64,000 nucleotides of DNA from CAVSRC01 sp963781775 (GTDB taxonomy: Bacteria > Pseudomonadota > Alphaproteobacteria > Rhizobiales > Kaistiaceae), in the NCBI GenBank assembly GCA_963781775.1, contig CAWAHE010000013.1:1-64000 (forward strand), written 5' to 3'. Each line of letters starts with the position of its first letter. Position 1 is the stretch's first letter. The translations under genes and the position numbers were made by a program. This document shows, piece by piece, positions 43,355-51,972 of this stretch. The notes beneath the pieces were generated by a model. It was given only the letters and a program-made list of their open reading frames with translations. It had not been told where the DNA came from and did no database searches.

Positions 43355-43430
43355 CGCGGTCGCCCGTCTGCGATTGACAGACCGCGCTCTCCCGGATCAT
43401 GACCTACCAAGTGGCGGGGGAGGATTCGTC

Positions 43431-43589
43431 ATGATGACGGTGACGTATGGTCTGCTGGCGGCGGGCTGCATGGCGCTGTGGACACGCGCGCGATGGGGAT
43501 GGGCGCTCGTTATGGCGGCGCTGGTCCTCGGCATCGTCGTGTTCGTCGGCGATGTCGATTTTTCGAGCAATCTGGGGATCCAGCTGTGA
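43431..43589 (+). CDS. Small membrane protein (DUF5993-like)
   Basis: 52 residues with two hydrophobic helices (MTVTYGLLAAGCMALWTRAR and WGWALVMAALVLGIVVFVGD) and an FSSNLGIQL end. A GGGGGAGG site stands before the ATG. It overlaps the dsbB start as GTGA, and DUF5993 proteins are commonly found beside DsbB, so it probably assists or accompanies DsbB in the inner membrane. Confidence 0.75.
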   Translation: MMTVTYGLLAAGCMALWTRARWGWALVMAALVLGIVVFVGDVDFSSNLGIQL

Positions 43590-44194
43590 AAGGCGAGGGC
43601 GCGCTGTCGCCGGAGGTCGCCCGGATTCTCAACTTCCTCGGCCTGCTGGCCATGATCGGCGTGCTGCTCGGCGCCTACGTCTATCAATTTTCGTATCGCG
43701 AACTGCCCTGCACGCTATGCCAGTTGCAGCGGGTCGCCATGGTGGCCGTCGCGTTCGGCGCGGCCATGAACGTGGTTCTCGGACCCGATCCGCGCCACTA
43801 TGCCGTCTGTCTGGTGTCGGCCGTTTTCGGCGGCGGAATTTCGATCCGGCAGTCGCTGCTGCATATCAACCCATACTTCGACACGACCAGCGCGCAGCCG
43901 ACCCTGTTGGCCACGTCCAATCCACCCTTTGGCCAGCCCGTGATGGGGCTGCACCTCTACGTCTGGGGCGTGATTCTTTTCGGGGCGGTGATTCTGGCGG
44001 TGGGGATCGTGCAGTTGTTCCGCGGCCAGTTCCGGGCAATAGCGCCGGAGCCCGGACGTCTCGGTCGCCTGGCCGCGTTCGGGATCGGGCTCCTCACACT
44101 GGTCGCCGTCGCCGAGACGCTCACCACGTTCATGGAGTGCGGCTTCGGCGTCTGCCCCAACGATGGAAGCTGGAACTGGTGGCTCTTCGGCTGA
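43586..44194 (+). CDS. dsbB: DsbB-type disulfide bond formation protein
   Basis: 202 residues from a GTG overlapping the upstream stop. Four hydrophobic helices and the first redox motif in LPCTLCQLQRVAM, diagnostic of DsbB; further cysteines occur near the end (MECGFGVCPNDGSWNWW). DsbB reoxidises the periplasmic thiol oxidase DsbA and passes electrons to quinone. The long periplasmic segment between helices 3 and 4 (NPYFDTTSAQPTLLATSNPP) lacks the usual second Cys pair at its normal place. The C-terminal Cys pair may replace it, or the protein is a DsbB variant. Confidence 0.83.
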   Translation: MKGEGALSPEVARILNFLGLLAMIGVLLGAYVYQFSYRELPCTLCQLQRVAMVAVAFGAAMNVVLGPDPRHYAVCLVSAVFGGGISIRQSLLHINPYFDTTSAQPTLLATSNPPFGQPVMGLHLYVWGVILFGAVILAVGIVQLFRGQFRAIAPEPGRLGRLAAFGIGLLTLVAVAETLTTFMECGFGVCPNDGSWNWWLFG

Positions 44195-44209
44195 TGCCGT
44201 ACCGGGCGA

Positions 44210-44617
44210 TCAGGAGCCGAGCAGAGCGCTCTTGAAGTGCGCTTCCGATTCCGTCGCCATTTCGTTGGCGACGGACATCTGGCTCGCGGACAGCACCTTC
44301 GACAATGCCGCCTGCTGACTGGTGCGGATGCTGTCCATTTGCGACTGCAACTTCAGCAGCGTCGGCAGGGAAGGCTTCTGGCCGTAAACGACGCCGAGGC
44401 TGTCGAGGGCCGCGAGGCGCTGCTTGAGCCCATCCTGAAGGATCGCGTCGACTTGCTTGGCCTGGTCCCCGGAGAGTTGCAGCTTGGCCTCGACCGCGGC
44501 GACGTCCGCCCCGAGCAAAGTCGCATAGCTGTCCTCGGCCCATGCCGGCGCCGTTGCGGCGCCTGCCAGGCAGGCCATCGCCATGAGGACGATTGGAAAT
44601 TTCGCAAATCGTGTCAT
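44210..44617 (-). CDS. Spy/CpxP-like periplasmic protein, copy 1
   Basis: 135 residues. Signal peptide (FPIVLMAMACLAGAATAPAW), then an all-helical body with an LSGDQAKQVDAIL segment and QQAALSKVLSASQMSVANEM, each like the L-T-x-x-Q motifs of Spy/CpxP chaperone-like proteins. A sibling gene follows upstream at 44692-45144 with the same layout (PSLPTLLKLQSQM against PSLLTLLQLQAQM). It ends 15 bases from dsbB, convergently. Role unknown; envelope stress or metal binding is possible. Confidence 0.65.
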   Translation of the reverse strand: MTRFAKFPIVLMAMACLAGAATAPAWAEDSYATLLGADVAAVEAKLQLSGDQAKQVDAILQDGLKQRLAALDSLGVVYGQKPSLPTLLKLQSQMDSIRTSQQAALSKVLSASQMSVANEMATESEAHFKSALLGS

Positions 44618-44691
44618 TGGGCGTTTTCCTCTCCGCGCGCCGCTTCGGTGCGGCGCTCGTGCATGTTGTGGCGTTTCGGGCGACCAGGCAA

Positions 44692-45144
44692 CTATTGTCC
44701 GAGCAGCACGTTCTTGAAATTTTCGTGCGAGGCCTCAGCCATTTGTCCGAGCACGGTCATCTGCTCCTTCGTGAGGAGCTTGGACAACGCTGCCTGCTGG
44801 CCCGCAGTGATCTCGTTCATCTGCGCTTGTAGCTGCAGCAAGGTCAGAAGGGACGGCGTCTGACCGTAAACGATGCCCAGGCCGTCGAGCACGGCGAGGC
44901 GTTTCTCGACCCCATCCTGCAGAATCTCATCCACCTGTGTTGCCGTATCGCCGGAGACCCCGATCGACGCCTCCATGGGGACGATGTCGGATTCCAGAAT
45001 GGACCGAAAAGTGTCGGGCTCTTCGGGGGCGGTCTGGACGTTCGGGGTCTCGGGCGCCTGCTGGCTCCAGCTCGGCTGCAGCGCAGCACCGGCGAGGCTG
45101 GCGATCGTGGCCGCAACAATCCGAAACATCGCAAACCGTCGCAT
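44692..45144 (-). CDS. Spy/CpxP-like periplasmic protein, copy 2
   Basis: 150 residues from the ATG at 45144. Signal peptide (IVAATIASLAGAALQPSWSQ), a short acidic linker and a helical body sharing GVVYGQ/GIVYGQ-PSL and QQAALSKLLTKEQMTVLGQM with copy 1. The two genes are a tandem duplication in the same orientation with a 74-base gap. The open frame extends to 45237, but the added residues are not signal-like. Confidence 0.65.
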   Translation of the reverse strand: MRRFAMFRIVAATIASLAGAALQPSWSQQAPETPNVQTAPEEPDTFRSILESDIVPMEASIGVSGDTATQVDEILQDGVEKRLAVLDGLGIVYGQTPSLLTLLQLQAQMNEITAGQQAALSKLLTKEQMTVLGQMAEASHENFKNVLLGQ

Positions 45145-45345
45145 CGGCGTTGCTCCTGTATCGAGGTCCTGCCAGGCTCGCTTGACGTAGTGGCAAACTA
45201 TGGCCTTTCGTCGTCCGCAGCTATCAAGCCGGGCCATGCCGAACTTAACCTGTGCGCAACGGCGAATTTGCTTAATATCGGGTCAAGGGGCTCATGCGCG
45301 GGGAGCATCGCTTTTCCGCCGGCCCTGAACAAGGGAAGCAATACC

Positions 45346-45765
45346 ATGAGTGCCACTGAAAGCTACATCGCCGACGGGCTGATCACGACGATCAGCCGGC
45401 ATTCGGTGGAAGATACGATCAATCATCTCGCGGACATCGTGCAGTCCAAGGGGCTCGTGGTCTTCGCGCGCATCGATCACGCCGAGCATGCTGCCCAATG
45501 CGGGATCACCCTGAGGCCGACCGAACTGCTGATCTTCGGCGAACCTTCGGCCTGGGCCGCGCTCATGAGGGATCAGCAGCCGGTTGGAATCAACCTGCCA
45601 ATGAAGGCATTGGCGTGGGAAGACGAGAATGGCGAGGTTTGGCTGACCTACTACGACATCACGTGGCTCGCGCGGCGTCATGGGCTCGGTCCGGAAGCCG
45701 AGCCCGGCGTGCGGGCGATCGCCGGCACCATGGCGACGGTCGCCATTGCGGCGACCACCACCTAG
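45346..45765 (+). CDS. DUF302 domain protein
   Basis: 139 residues, no signal peptide. The DUF302 fold is recognisable by SVEDTINHLADIVQSKGLVV, FARIDHAEHAA, LRPTELLIFGEPSAWAALM and the NLPMKALAWEDENGEVWLTY strand pair. The function of the family is unknown. The ATG at 45346 has GGGAAG upstream and gives the standard length; the frame is open to 45190, but upstream sequence is not conserved-looking. Confidence 0.87.
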   Translation: MSATESYIADGLITTISRHSVEDTINHLADIVQSKGLVVFARIDHAEHAAQCGITLRPTELLIFGEPSAWAALMRDQQPVGINLPMKALAWEDENGEVWLTYYDITWLARRHGLGPEAEPGVRAIAGTMATVAIAATTT

Positions 45766-45797
45766 CCGGCACGGTTATCCTCGCTTCGTGGCCCGAC

Positions 45798-46112
45798 CTA
45801 GCGGCAGGGCTTTGCCTGGGCGTTGCAGGTCCACACGCCGCCGGACTGCGAACAGTGCTGAACCTTTTGCTGCGCCAGGGTCCAGACCGACCATGAGATG
45901 CCATACCGGGTCTGAACGGCCGCCGACCAGGCGGTCCGTGCTGCACTCAGCGCGTTTGATTGCACGACTGCCGAAGCGCTGCGGATCGTATAGCCTGCTT
46001 TGCAGACATAGGCGGCTGCCGGGGCCGACACCACAGTTGCTCCGATTGCCGCGACGATCGCGGTCGCGGCTACGCCCCTGATCCAGTTTCTTCCCGTCCG
46101 AAGTTTATGCAC
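45798..46112 (-). CDS. Small secreted protein with cysteines
   Basis: 104 residues from a GTG at 46112 that stands six bases after a perfect AGGAGG. Signal peptide (GVAATAIVAAIGATVVSAPA), then a short domain with WSAAVQTRYGISWSVWTLAQ and four cysteines (YVCKAGY, QHCSQSGGVWTCNAQAKPC), probably two disulfides. No family recognised. Confidence 0.6.
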   Translation of the reverse strand: MHKLRTGRNWIRGVAATAIVAAIGATVVSAPAAAYVCKAGYTIRSASAVVQSNALSAARTAWSAAVQTRYGISWSVWTLAQQKVQHCSQSGGVWTCNAQAKPCR

Positions 46113-46382
46113 TGTGCACCTCCTGGTTCGGCATCTGCTCCCCTCGGGACGCAGAGTATGTGGCAACTCGCGGCGTGGCGAAACCCTCCACCGCGCCACG
46201 TGTTTGTCACAAATCTTGGCAAAGTTTAGCCGTCGCGTTCATGATGCGGCGCCGCGGTCGTGGCAATTTGCGTTCTGTCGCGAAATGCGTAATTGGCAGG
46301 ATGCAAAAGTCCGGAACTATCGTCGAATCGAAAATCCGTAGCCGCGTTTGCTCGCTCTTCTGACCCTAAGGGAGGTTTCGAC

Positions 46383-46943
46383 ATGATCCTTTCACCGCGC
46401 ACCTCGATCCTGGCGCTTGGCGTCGTGTTCGCGATTGTTGCCCCGGCCCTCGCGGAGACGCCGACAGCGGCACAGCAGCAGGCGATCCGCTCCAATTGCG
46501 TTAGCGACTACAAGGCGCATTGCGCGAGCGTGCCGACGGGCGGCATGGACGCGCTCATCTGTCTGGAACAGAACGAAAGCAGCCTTTCGCCCGCCTGCAA
46601 GACGGCGGTCGAGGCGGTCGATCCTCCGGCCAGCCCGGCGCCGGCAGCTGCGGCAAGCACCGCGGCGCCCGCTGCGCCGGCGACGAAGACCCCGGCGCCT
46701 GCGGCAACGGCTGCGACACCTGCCGCGCCCGCGGCTGCGCCGGCTTCGCCGGCGACTGAACCGAGGCTGACGTTCCGCCAGGAAATGGCGATCGCCGGCG
46801 GCGCCTGCGCCGTTGACTTCCGGCTGTTCTGTCCGAACCTGCCGGTCGGCCACGGCAATATCCTGTTCTGCCTGCAGGTCCACGAAGCCAGGCTGGCGCC
46901 GGCCTGCAAGTCCGCGCTGGTCAAGCTCGGCGTCCCGATGTAG
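46383..46943 (+). CDS. Secreted protein with two cysteine-rich repeats
   Basis: 186 residues, with an AGGGAGG site. Signal peptide (SILALGVVFAIVAPALAETP), a first Cys-rich repeat (IRSNCVSDYKAHCASVPTGG, then ICLEQNESSLSPACKTAV), an Ala/Pro/Thr linker of about 60 residues, and a second repeat (GGACAVDFRLFCPNLPVGHG, then FCLQVHEARLAPACKSAL). Each repeat has four cysteines with the spacing of the PF00839-type Cys-rich module found in Golgi protein GLG1 and in many rhizobial secreted proteins. Function unknown. Confidence 0.75.
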   Translation: MILSPRTSILALGVVFAIVAPALAETPTAAQQQAIRSNCVSDYKAHCASVPTGGMDALICLEQNESSLSPACKTAVEAVDPPASPAPAAAASTAAPAAPATKTPAPAATAATPAAPAAAPASPATEPRLTFRQEMAIAGGACAVDFRLFCPNLPVGHGNILFCLQVHEARLAPACKSALVKLGVPM

Positions 46944-46976
46944 CTGCTCGCCGACCGGAGGAGGCGCCGTGGCGAC

Positions 46977-47843
46977 ATGAAGCTCACGCGTAGAAGCTTG
47001 ATGCAGTTCTCGGCGGCCGGCGCTGCGGCGTTGGCCGTCGGCAAGAGCAATGCTCTGGCGGCGCCCAATCCGATCGACGAGATCCGCGACAACGCCGTTC
47101 GCTTCTTTGGCGAACTGGGTTTTGCCGAGAAACCGCCGCTCGACATGATCACCGGTGCGGCGTTCAACGGCGGGCTGCGCTACGACGAGACAGCGCCCAA
47201 TCCGCCGACCGTGCCGCTGATGACGGTGCAGAGCGCTGCCCGCGTCGACGATATCGCCGCGCGGTCGCAGCCGGGTGTGCTTGCCAATTTCACGATCTTT
47301 GCCGTTGGCGTTCCGGGACCAGCCAAACCCGACGCGGTCCTTTCTCCCGTCATGGGTTTTCTTGTCCACGAGAGGAAGCTCGATCCGGAACGCATGCTGT
47401 TCGTTTCAACGGAGCGTTTCCGGCCGCTGGTCGATCAGGTGGAAGGTGTCGTGGCGGATCGCGTCCTCGAGCGCTCGATCGAGGAGGCGATGGCAGCAGG
47501 CGACGGGTCGGGCTTCTTTGCGCCTGTTGACCACCCAAACGCGCCGCAAATCGCCACGGTCGGAATCCACTATCGGATGCAGGACACGAGCGGTGACGCG
47601 AATCTGTCTTATCCGCCGGAGGGCTACATCGAAATCGCCGAAATCGGCATCGCCCCGCTCGGCGACGATCCCGATGCGGCGCAAGTTGGCGGCATCGGCC
47701 TGGAGCGGGTGGCAATGGCCGAGGGCGAGACGGTTCCCGATTTTGAGGAAACGCGCCTGAATTTGCTGCGGGTCATCGAGGACGAGGCGCGGCGAACCGG
47801 CAAGGATCTGCCGCCCGGCTACACGATGTTCGCCTCGCTGTAG
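46977..47843 (+). CDS. Tat-exported protein of unknown function
   Basis: 288 residues with a twin-arginine signal (LTRRSLMQFSAAGAAALAVG), so it is exported folded. The body has an alpha-beta look (PVMGFLVHERKLDPERMLFV, VGIHYRMQDTSGDANLSYPP, EIAEIGIAPLGDDPDAAQVG). The stretch GGIGLERVAMAEGE resembles motif 3 of class II aminoacyl-tRNA synthetases (GxGLERxAM), but motifs 1 and 2 are not evident and a synthetase in the periplasm would make no sense. No family named. It follows the Cys-rich protein gene by 33 bases and may be cotranscribed. Confidence 0.6.
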   Translation: MKLTRRSLMQFSAAGAAALAVGKSNALAAPNPIDEIRDNAVRFFGELGFAEKPPLDMITGAAFNGGLRYDETAPNPPTVPLMTVQSAARVDDIAARSQPGVLANFTIFAVGVPGPAKPDAVLSPVMGFLVHERKLDPERMLFVSTERFRPLVDQVEGVVADRVLERSIEEAMAAGDGSGFFAPVDHPNAPQIATVGIHYRMQDTSGDANLSYPPEGYIEIAEIGIAPLGDDPDAAQVGGIGLERVAMAEGETVPDFEETRLNLLRVIEDEARRTGKDLPPGYTMFASL

Positions 47844-47882
47844 CGCGACGGTTTGATGCCGAGCCGTCGAAGGGACGAACGG

Positions 47883-48326
47883 ATGATCCGGACATTTGCC
47901 GCCGCCGTTGTCGCGCTTTCGTGGATGGCGGTCGGTCCTGTCGCCGCTGCTGCCGACGATCTCGGGGATATCCAGGCGGCCAGGGCGAAACTCGATCGGG
48001 CTTTCGAGCAGCAGAATGCCGATGCCATCCGCGGCATGATGACGCCGGATCACATCGCGGCGACTTCCACCTATGGCGGCGCGATCACCACGGCCGAGCA
48101 GATTGCGTCTTTGCCCGACCTGAAGGTCACCTTCACCGATGTCACGCCGCCGAAGATCGATGTGTTCGGCTCCGTGGCCGCGCTGGTGACGTACGAGGAG
48201 TCACTCAACGGGACGTTTCGCGGCAAGCCGCTACCGGGCCGCGTGTTCGTCTCGGAGATATGGGTCAAACTCGACGGCGGCTGGCTGGAGAAGACCTACC
48301 AGGAAACGGTGATTTCCGGGCCGTAG
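47883..48326 (+). CDS. Secreted NTF2/SnoaL-like (DUF4440-type) protein
   Basis: 147 residues. Signal peptide (IRTFAAAVVALSWMAVGPVA), then an NTF2-like body: a first helix AKLDRAFEQQNADAIRGMMT, ITTAEQIASLPDLKVTFTD, VAALVTYEESLNGTF and SEIWVKLDGGWLEKTYQET. This is the cone-shaped fold of SnoaL/DUF4440 proteins, used for ligand binding or isomerisation. The ATG at 47883 is 39 bases after the Tat protein stop. Confidence 0.75.
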   Translation: MIRTFAAAVVALSWMAVGPVAAAADDLGDIQAARAKLDRAFEQQNADAIRGMMTPDHIAATSTYGGAITTAEQIASLPDLKVTFTDVTPPKIDVFGSVAALVTYEESLNGTFRGKPLPGRVFVSEIWVKLDGGWLEKTYQETVISGP

Positions 48327-48423
48327 CGTCGGCGCCCGCCGGAATCCCGCCGTTCGCTCCCAGTTGAAGGGTGGGCGTCCGCCCGCGATACTGCGCCCCG
48401 CCGGGTTTGGGGTGGGTTGAGCG

Positions 48424-50655
48424 ATGTTTTCCTTCTTGCGTGCCAAGCATTTCTACGTCGCGCTGGTTATCGCCATCCTCGGCGGCGCTGCGCTGATCCG
48501 GATCGCCGACCCCTTCTTCGTCCAGGCGCTGCGGCTGATCGCCTTCGACTCCTACCAGAAGCTCGGACCGGCGACCTACGATCCGGATTCGCCGGTGAAG
48601 ATCATCGATATCGACGAGGATTCGCTGGCGCGGATCGGCCAATGGCCGTGGCCGCGCACCGTCATGGCCGACCTGCTCAACCGGGTCACCGCGGCCGGCG
48701 CCGCCGTGGTCGCCTTCGACATCCTGTTCTCGGAGCCCGACCGCACGTCGCCCGACGAACTGGTGAAGCAGATGACGCCGGAGGAGGCGGCCGCACTGGA
48801 GCCGTTGATCGCAGGCAAACCCGGTCACGACCAGATTTTCGCGCAGACGATCGCCAACAGCCCGACGGTCCTTGCCGAAGCGCTGTCGGCACGCGAGTCG
48901 CCGCCGCCGCCGCAGAAGGCCGGCTTCTCGATCGTTGGCGACGATCCCAAGAACTTCGTGCCGACCTTCGCCGGCGCCAATGTGAACCTGCCAGCGCTCG
49001 ATGATGCCGCCAAGGGACTGGGCTCCATCAACTGGATTCCCGACCGCGATCAGGTGGTCCGCCGCATCCCGCTGATCTATCGCGTCGGCGACCAGTACGT
49101 GCCGACGCTGACCACCGAGGCACTGCGCGTGCTGCAGGGCGCCGGCAGCTACGTGCTGAAAGGGTCCAATGCGAGCGGCGAGACCGCCTTCGGCCAGCAG
49201 ACCGGCCTCAACCACATCCGCGTCGGCCAGATCGAGATTCCGACGGATGCCGATGGCGGTATCTGGCTGCATTTCCGGCCGCACGATCAGCGCTCCTACG
49301 TGCCGGCCTGGAAGGTGCTCGCCGGCGAAGTCGATCCCTCGGAACTGGATAGCCGAATCGTCCTCATCGGCACGAGCGCACCGGGGCTGATCGATCTGCG
49401 CGCCACGCCACTCGATGCGGCGATTCCTGGCGTCGAGGTGCACGCGCAGGCGATCGAGCAGATTCTGTTCGGGATACAAACCGGCGCGTCGCTGAGCCGG
49501 CCCGACTACGCGCTCGCCGTGGAACTGAGCCTCATGCTGGTGCTCGGCCTGGGCCTGAGCACGATCATTGCCCGGGTCGGCGCCATGACCTCGGGGCTGC
49601 TCGGTGTCGGCGTCGTCGCGGCGCTGCTGGTCGGCGGCTGGCTCGCCTACGATCGCGCCGGCCTGTTGTTCGATCCGACGTTTCCGGCGCTGACGCTGTT
49701 CATCCTGGTGATCACGGCAACGGTCTATGTCTATCGGCGGACGGAGAAGCAGCGCGGCGAGATGCGCCGCGCCTTCGGCTACTACGTGGCGCCGGCGGTG
49801 GTGAACGAGATCGTTGCCCATCCCGAGAAGCTGGAACTCGGCGGCGTGGTGCGCGAACTGACGCTGCTGTTCTGCGACGTGCGCAATTTCACGTCGATCT
49901 CGGAGCGCATGACGGCGCACCAACTCACCACCTTCATCAACGACCTGCTGACGCCGCTGTCGGACATTATCCTCACCAACCGCGGTACCATCGACAAGTA
50001 CATGGGCGATGCCATCATGGCGTTCTGGAATGCGCCACTCGACGATTCCGACCATGCGGCGCACGCGTGCCAGTCGGCGATGGCAATGATCGCCCGCATG
50101 AAGACGCTGAACGACGAATGGCGGGCCAAGGCCGAGGCCGAGGGCAAGCCCTATTCCGACGTTAACATCGGCATCGGCATCAATTCCGGCGATTGCTGCG
50201 TCGGCAATCTCGGTTCGGTGCAGCGCTTCGACTATTCGGCGATCGGCGATGACGTCAACGTCGCCTCACGGCTGGAAGGCATGTCGAAGGTCTACGGCGT
50301 GCCGATCGTCATCGGCGAATCGTCGGCACACCGCATTCCCGGCCTGAAGACAATCGAGCTCGATGTGATGCGGGTGAAGGGCAAGACCCAGCCGGCGCGC
50401 ATCTACACGCCGTTCGACGCGCTGGGCGCCGCCGAGGATGCCTGGGAGCGCCTGCCGTCCCATCATGTCGAAATGCTGGAAGCCTATCGCGGCCGCAACT
50501 GGGATGCGGCCGAGGCGGCCATCGAACTCTGCGAAAAAGCCGGCGTCGACCGCCTGAAGCATCTCTATTCCGTCTATCGCGGGCGCATCGCCGAATGGCG
50601 CGAGGCTCCGCCGCCGCCGGACTGGGACGGGACGTTCACCGCCACATCGAAGTAG
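48424..50655 (+). CDS. CHASE2-domain adenylate/guanylate cyclase
   Basis: 743 residues. A first membrane helix is followed by an extracytoplasmic CHASE2 domain (KIIDIDEDSLARIGQWPWPR near residue 60; VVAFDILFSEPDRTSP) up to about 350. Three close helices follow (LALVLGLGLSTII-like sequence to LFILVITATVYVY), then a class III cyclase domain (LLFCDVRNFTSISERM, GTIDKYMGDAIMAFWNAP, DYSAIGDDVNVASRLEG). Metal aspartates and the transition-state Asn are present, so it should be active. It makes a cyclic nucleotide in response to an external signal. A FecR-domain gene, a frequent neighbour of such cyclases, lies 1.3 kb downstream. Confidence 0.92.
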   Translation: MFSFLRAKHFYVALVIAILGGAALIRIADPFFVQALRLIAFDSYQKLGPATYDPDSPVKIIDIDEDSLARIGQWPWPRTVMADLLNRVTAAGAAVVAFDILFSEPDRTSPDELVKQMTPEEAAALEPLIAGKPGHDQIFAQTIANSPTVLAEALSARESPPPPQKAGFSIVGDDPKNFVPTFAGANVNLPALDDAAKGLGSINWIPDRDQVVRRIPLIYRVGDQYVPTLTTEALRVLQGAGSYVLKGSNASGETAFGQQTGLNHIRVGQIEIPTDADGGIWLHFRPHDQRSYVPAWKVLAGEVDPSELDSRIVLIGTSAPGLIDLRATPLDAAIPGVEVHAQAIEQILFGIQTGASLSRPDYALAVELSLMLVLGLGLSTIIARVGAMTSGLLGVGVVAALLVGGWLAYDRAGLLFDPTFPALTLFILVITATVYVYRRTEKQRGEMRRAFGYYVAPAVVNEIVAHPEKLELGGVVRELTLLFCDVRNFTSISERMTAHQLTTFINDLLTPLSDIILTNRGTIDKYMGDAIMAFWNAPLDDSDHAAHACQSAMAMIARMKTLNDEWRAKAEAEGKPYSDVNIGIGINSGDCCVGNLGSVQRFDYSAIGDDVNVASRLEGMSKVYGVPIVIGESSAHRIPGLKTIELDVMRVKGKTQPARIYTPFDALGAAEDAWERLPSHHVEMLEAYRGRNWDAAEAAIELCEKAGVDRLKHLYSVYRGRIAEWREAPPPPDWDGTFTATSK

Positions 50656-51291
50656 TCAGGCCCGACCGGGGAAATCCGGCTGGGCTTCCGGTCGCGCTCG
50701 CCGGAAGGCGTCGATGTCCACGCAGCTTGCCTCCATGGCGAGGAGCGTCCGGTAGGGCGCCACATCGCAGCCGAGCCGCCGGGCGTTCGCCAGTTGCGGC
50801 ACAAGGTGCAGGTCGGCCCATCCGGGCGTGTCGCCGAAGCAAAACGGCCATGGCCGCGGACGGCTGGCAAGCGATGCCTCGAGGGCGGTGAAGCCCTCCC
50901 TCAGCCAGTGCGCCACCCAGCGCGATACGTCCGCATCCTCGAGCGACAGGCCGTCCTTCAGAAAAGTGCGGATGCGAGTGACGGTGACCGCATGCATCTC
51001 GGCGGCGATGTGCGCCCCGAAGGCGCGCGCCTGCGCGCGGATCACCGGATCGGCGGGAAGGAGGGACGGCGTTGGAAACGACTCTTCGAGGTATTCGAGG
51101 ATCGCGGACGACTGCGCGATGGTGCACCCTTCGACTTCCAGCAGCGGCAACAGTCCCTGTGGGTTCAGACGCTTGTATTCGCCCGGCGGCAGGGAACGCA
51201 GCGGAACGTACTCACAGGCGACGCCCTTGAGATTGAGCGCGATCCGCACCCGCTCGCCTGCCGAGTTCTGCCATCGCGAATAAAGCTTCAT
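50656..51291 (-). CDS. Glutathione S-transferase, zeta/maleylacetoacetate isomerase-like
   Basis: 211 residues. N-terminal thioredoxin-like domain (MKLYSRWQNSAGERVRIALN, NPQGLLPLLEVEGCTIAQSS with the cis-proline and the Q-S-S glutathione site) and an all-helical C-terminal domain (WADLHLVPQLANARRLGCDV). The S-A-G-E-R-V-R-I-A-L-N-L-K-G start resembles the S-S-x-x-x-R-V-R motif of zeta-class enzymes, but the first serine pair is partly changed. No tyrosine-degradation genes are adjacent, so a general transferase role is as likely. It ends immediately beside the cyclase stop, convergently. Confidence 0.82.
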   Translation of the reverse strand: MKLYSRWQNSAGERVRIALNLKGVACEYVPLRSLPPGEYKRLNPQGLLPLLEVEGCTIAQSSAILEYLEESFPTPSLLPADPVIRAQARAFGAHIAAEMHAVTVTRIRTFLKDGLSLEDADVSRWVAHWLREGFTALEASLASRPRPWPFCFGDTPGWADLHLVPQLANARRLGCDVAPYRTLLAMEASCVDIDAFRRARPEAQPDFPGRA

Positions 51292-51450
51292 GATCGAATC
51301 GCCTATCACGCAAATCGGGCACAAACGCTGCGAAAATCGGGAACGTGCAAGCGCCGCGCCGCATCCGATGTGACGTGGGTCACAGTTATTAACCCGCGCT
51401 GCCCTAATATTCGGCAGACGGGGATAGAGGGAAGCTGGGAAAAGGGGATC

Positions 51451-51843
51451 ATGGATCCGAATGTATCGGCCGCGGCAGTTGTCGCGGTCTTCACGTGGTT
51501 GGAAATCAAGCACTTCATCTTCGACTATGTGCTGCAGACGCCCTTTCAGTTCCGCAACAAGGGCACTTACGGCCATCCCGGCGGCATCCTCCATTCGGGC
51601 CTGCAGGCGCTTGGCACCATCCCGGCGTTCTTCATTCTGCCGCCCGGCTGGCTGCTCGGTGTGATCATCGTCATAGGCGAATTCATCGTCCACTATCATG
51701 TGGATTGGACGAAGGAGCAGACGCTCCGGCGAATGAGCCTGACGACCACCGATGCCTGGTACTGGCGGTTCTACGGGACTGACCAACTTGCCCACCAGCT
51801 CACCTACGTCGTGATCGCAGGCCTGCTCGCCGGCGTGTTTTGA
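51451..51843 (+). CDS. DUF3307 membrane protein
   Basis: 130 residues with four hydrophobic segments and the DUF3307 pattern: FTWLEIKHFIFDYVLQTPFQ, KGTYGHPGGILHSGLQALGT, EFIVHYHVDWTKEQ and DQLAHQLTYVVIAGLLA. The conserved His/Asp residues in helices (KHFIFDY, HSGLQ, HYHVDW, DQLAHQLTY) suggest a metal or nucleotide site at the membrane. Function unknown. Start ATG at 51451 after AAAGGGG. Confidence 0.82.
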   Translation: MDPNVSAAAVVAVFTWLEIKHFIFDYVLQTPFQFRNKGTYGHPGGILHSGLQALGTIPAFFILPPGWLLGVIIVIGEFIVHYHVDWTKEQTLRRMSLTTTDAWYWRFYGTDQLAHQLTYVVIAGLLAGVF

Positions 51844-51972
51844 GGCCGCCGCGCAGGCAGTCCTCCCCCGAGGCATCGGAATTTCGCCGGTTGTCCGCTT
51901 GACGGCCTTCTCCTTCCGTCGCGCACCCCACGGAGATTCGCGGGGGCATTTGCATCGAGGAGATTTTGCGTC

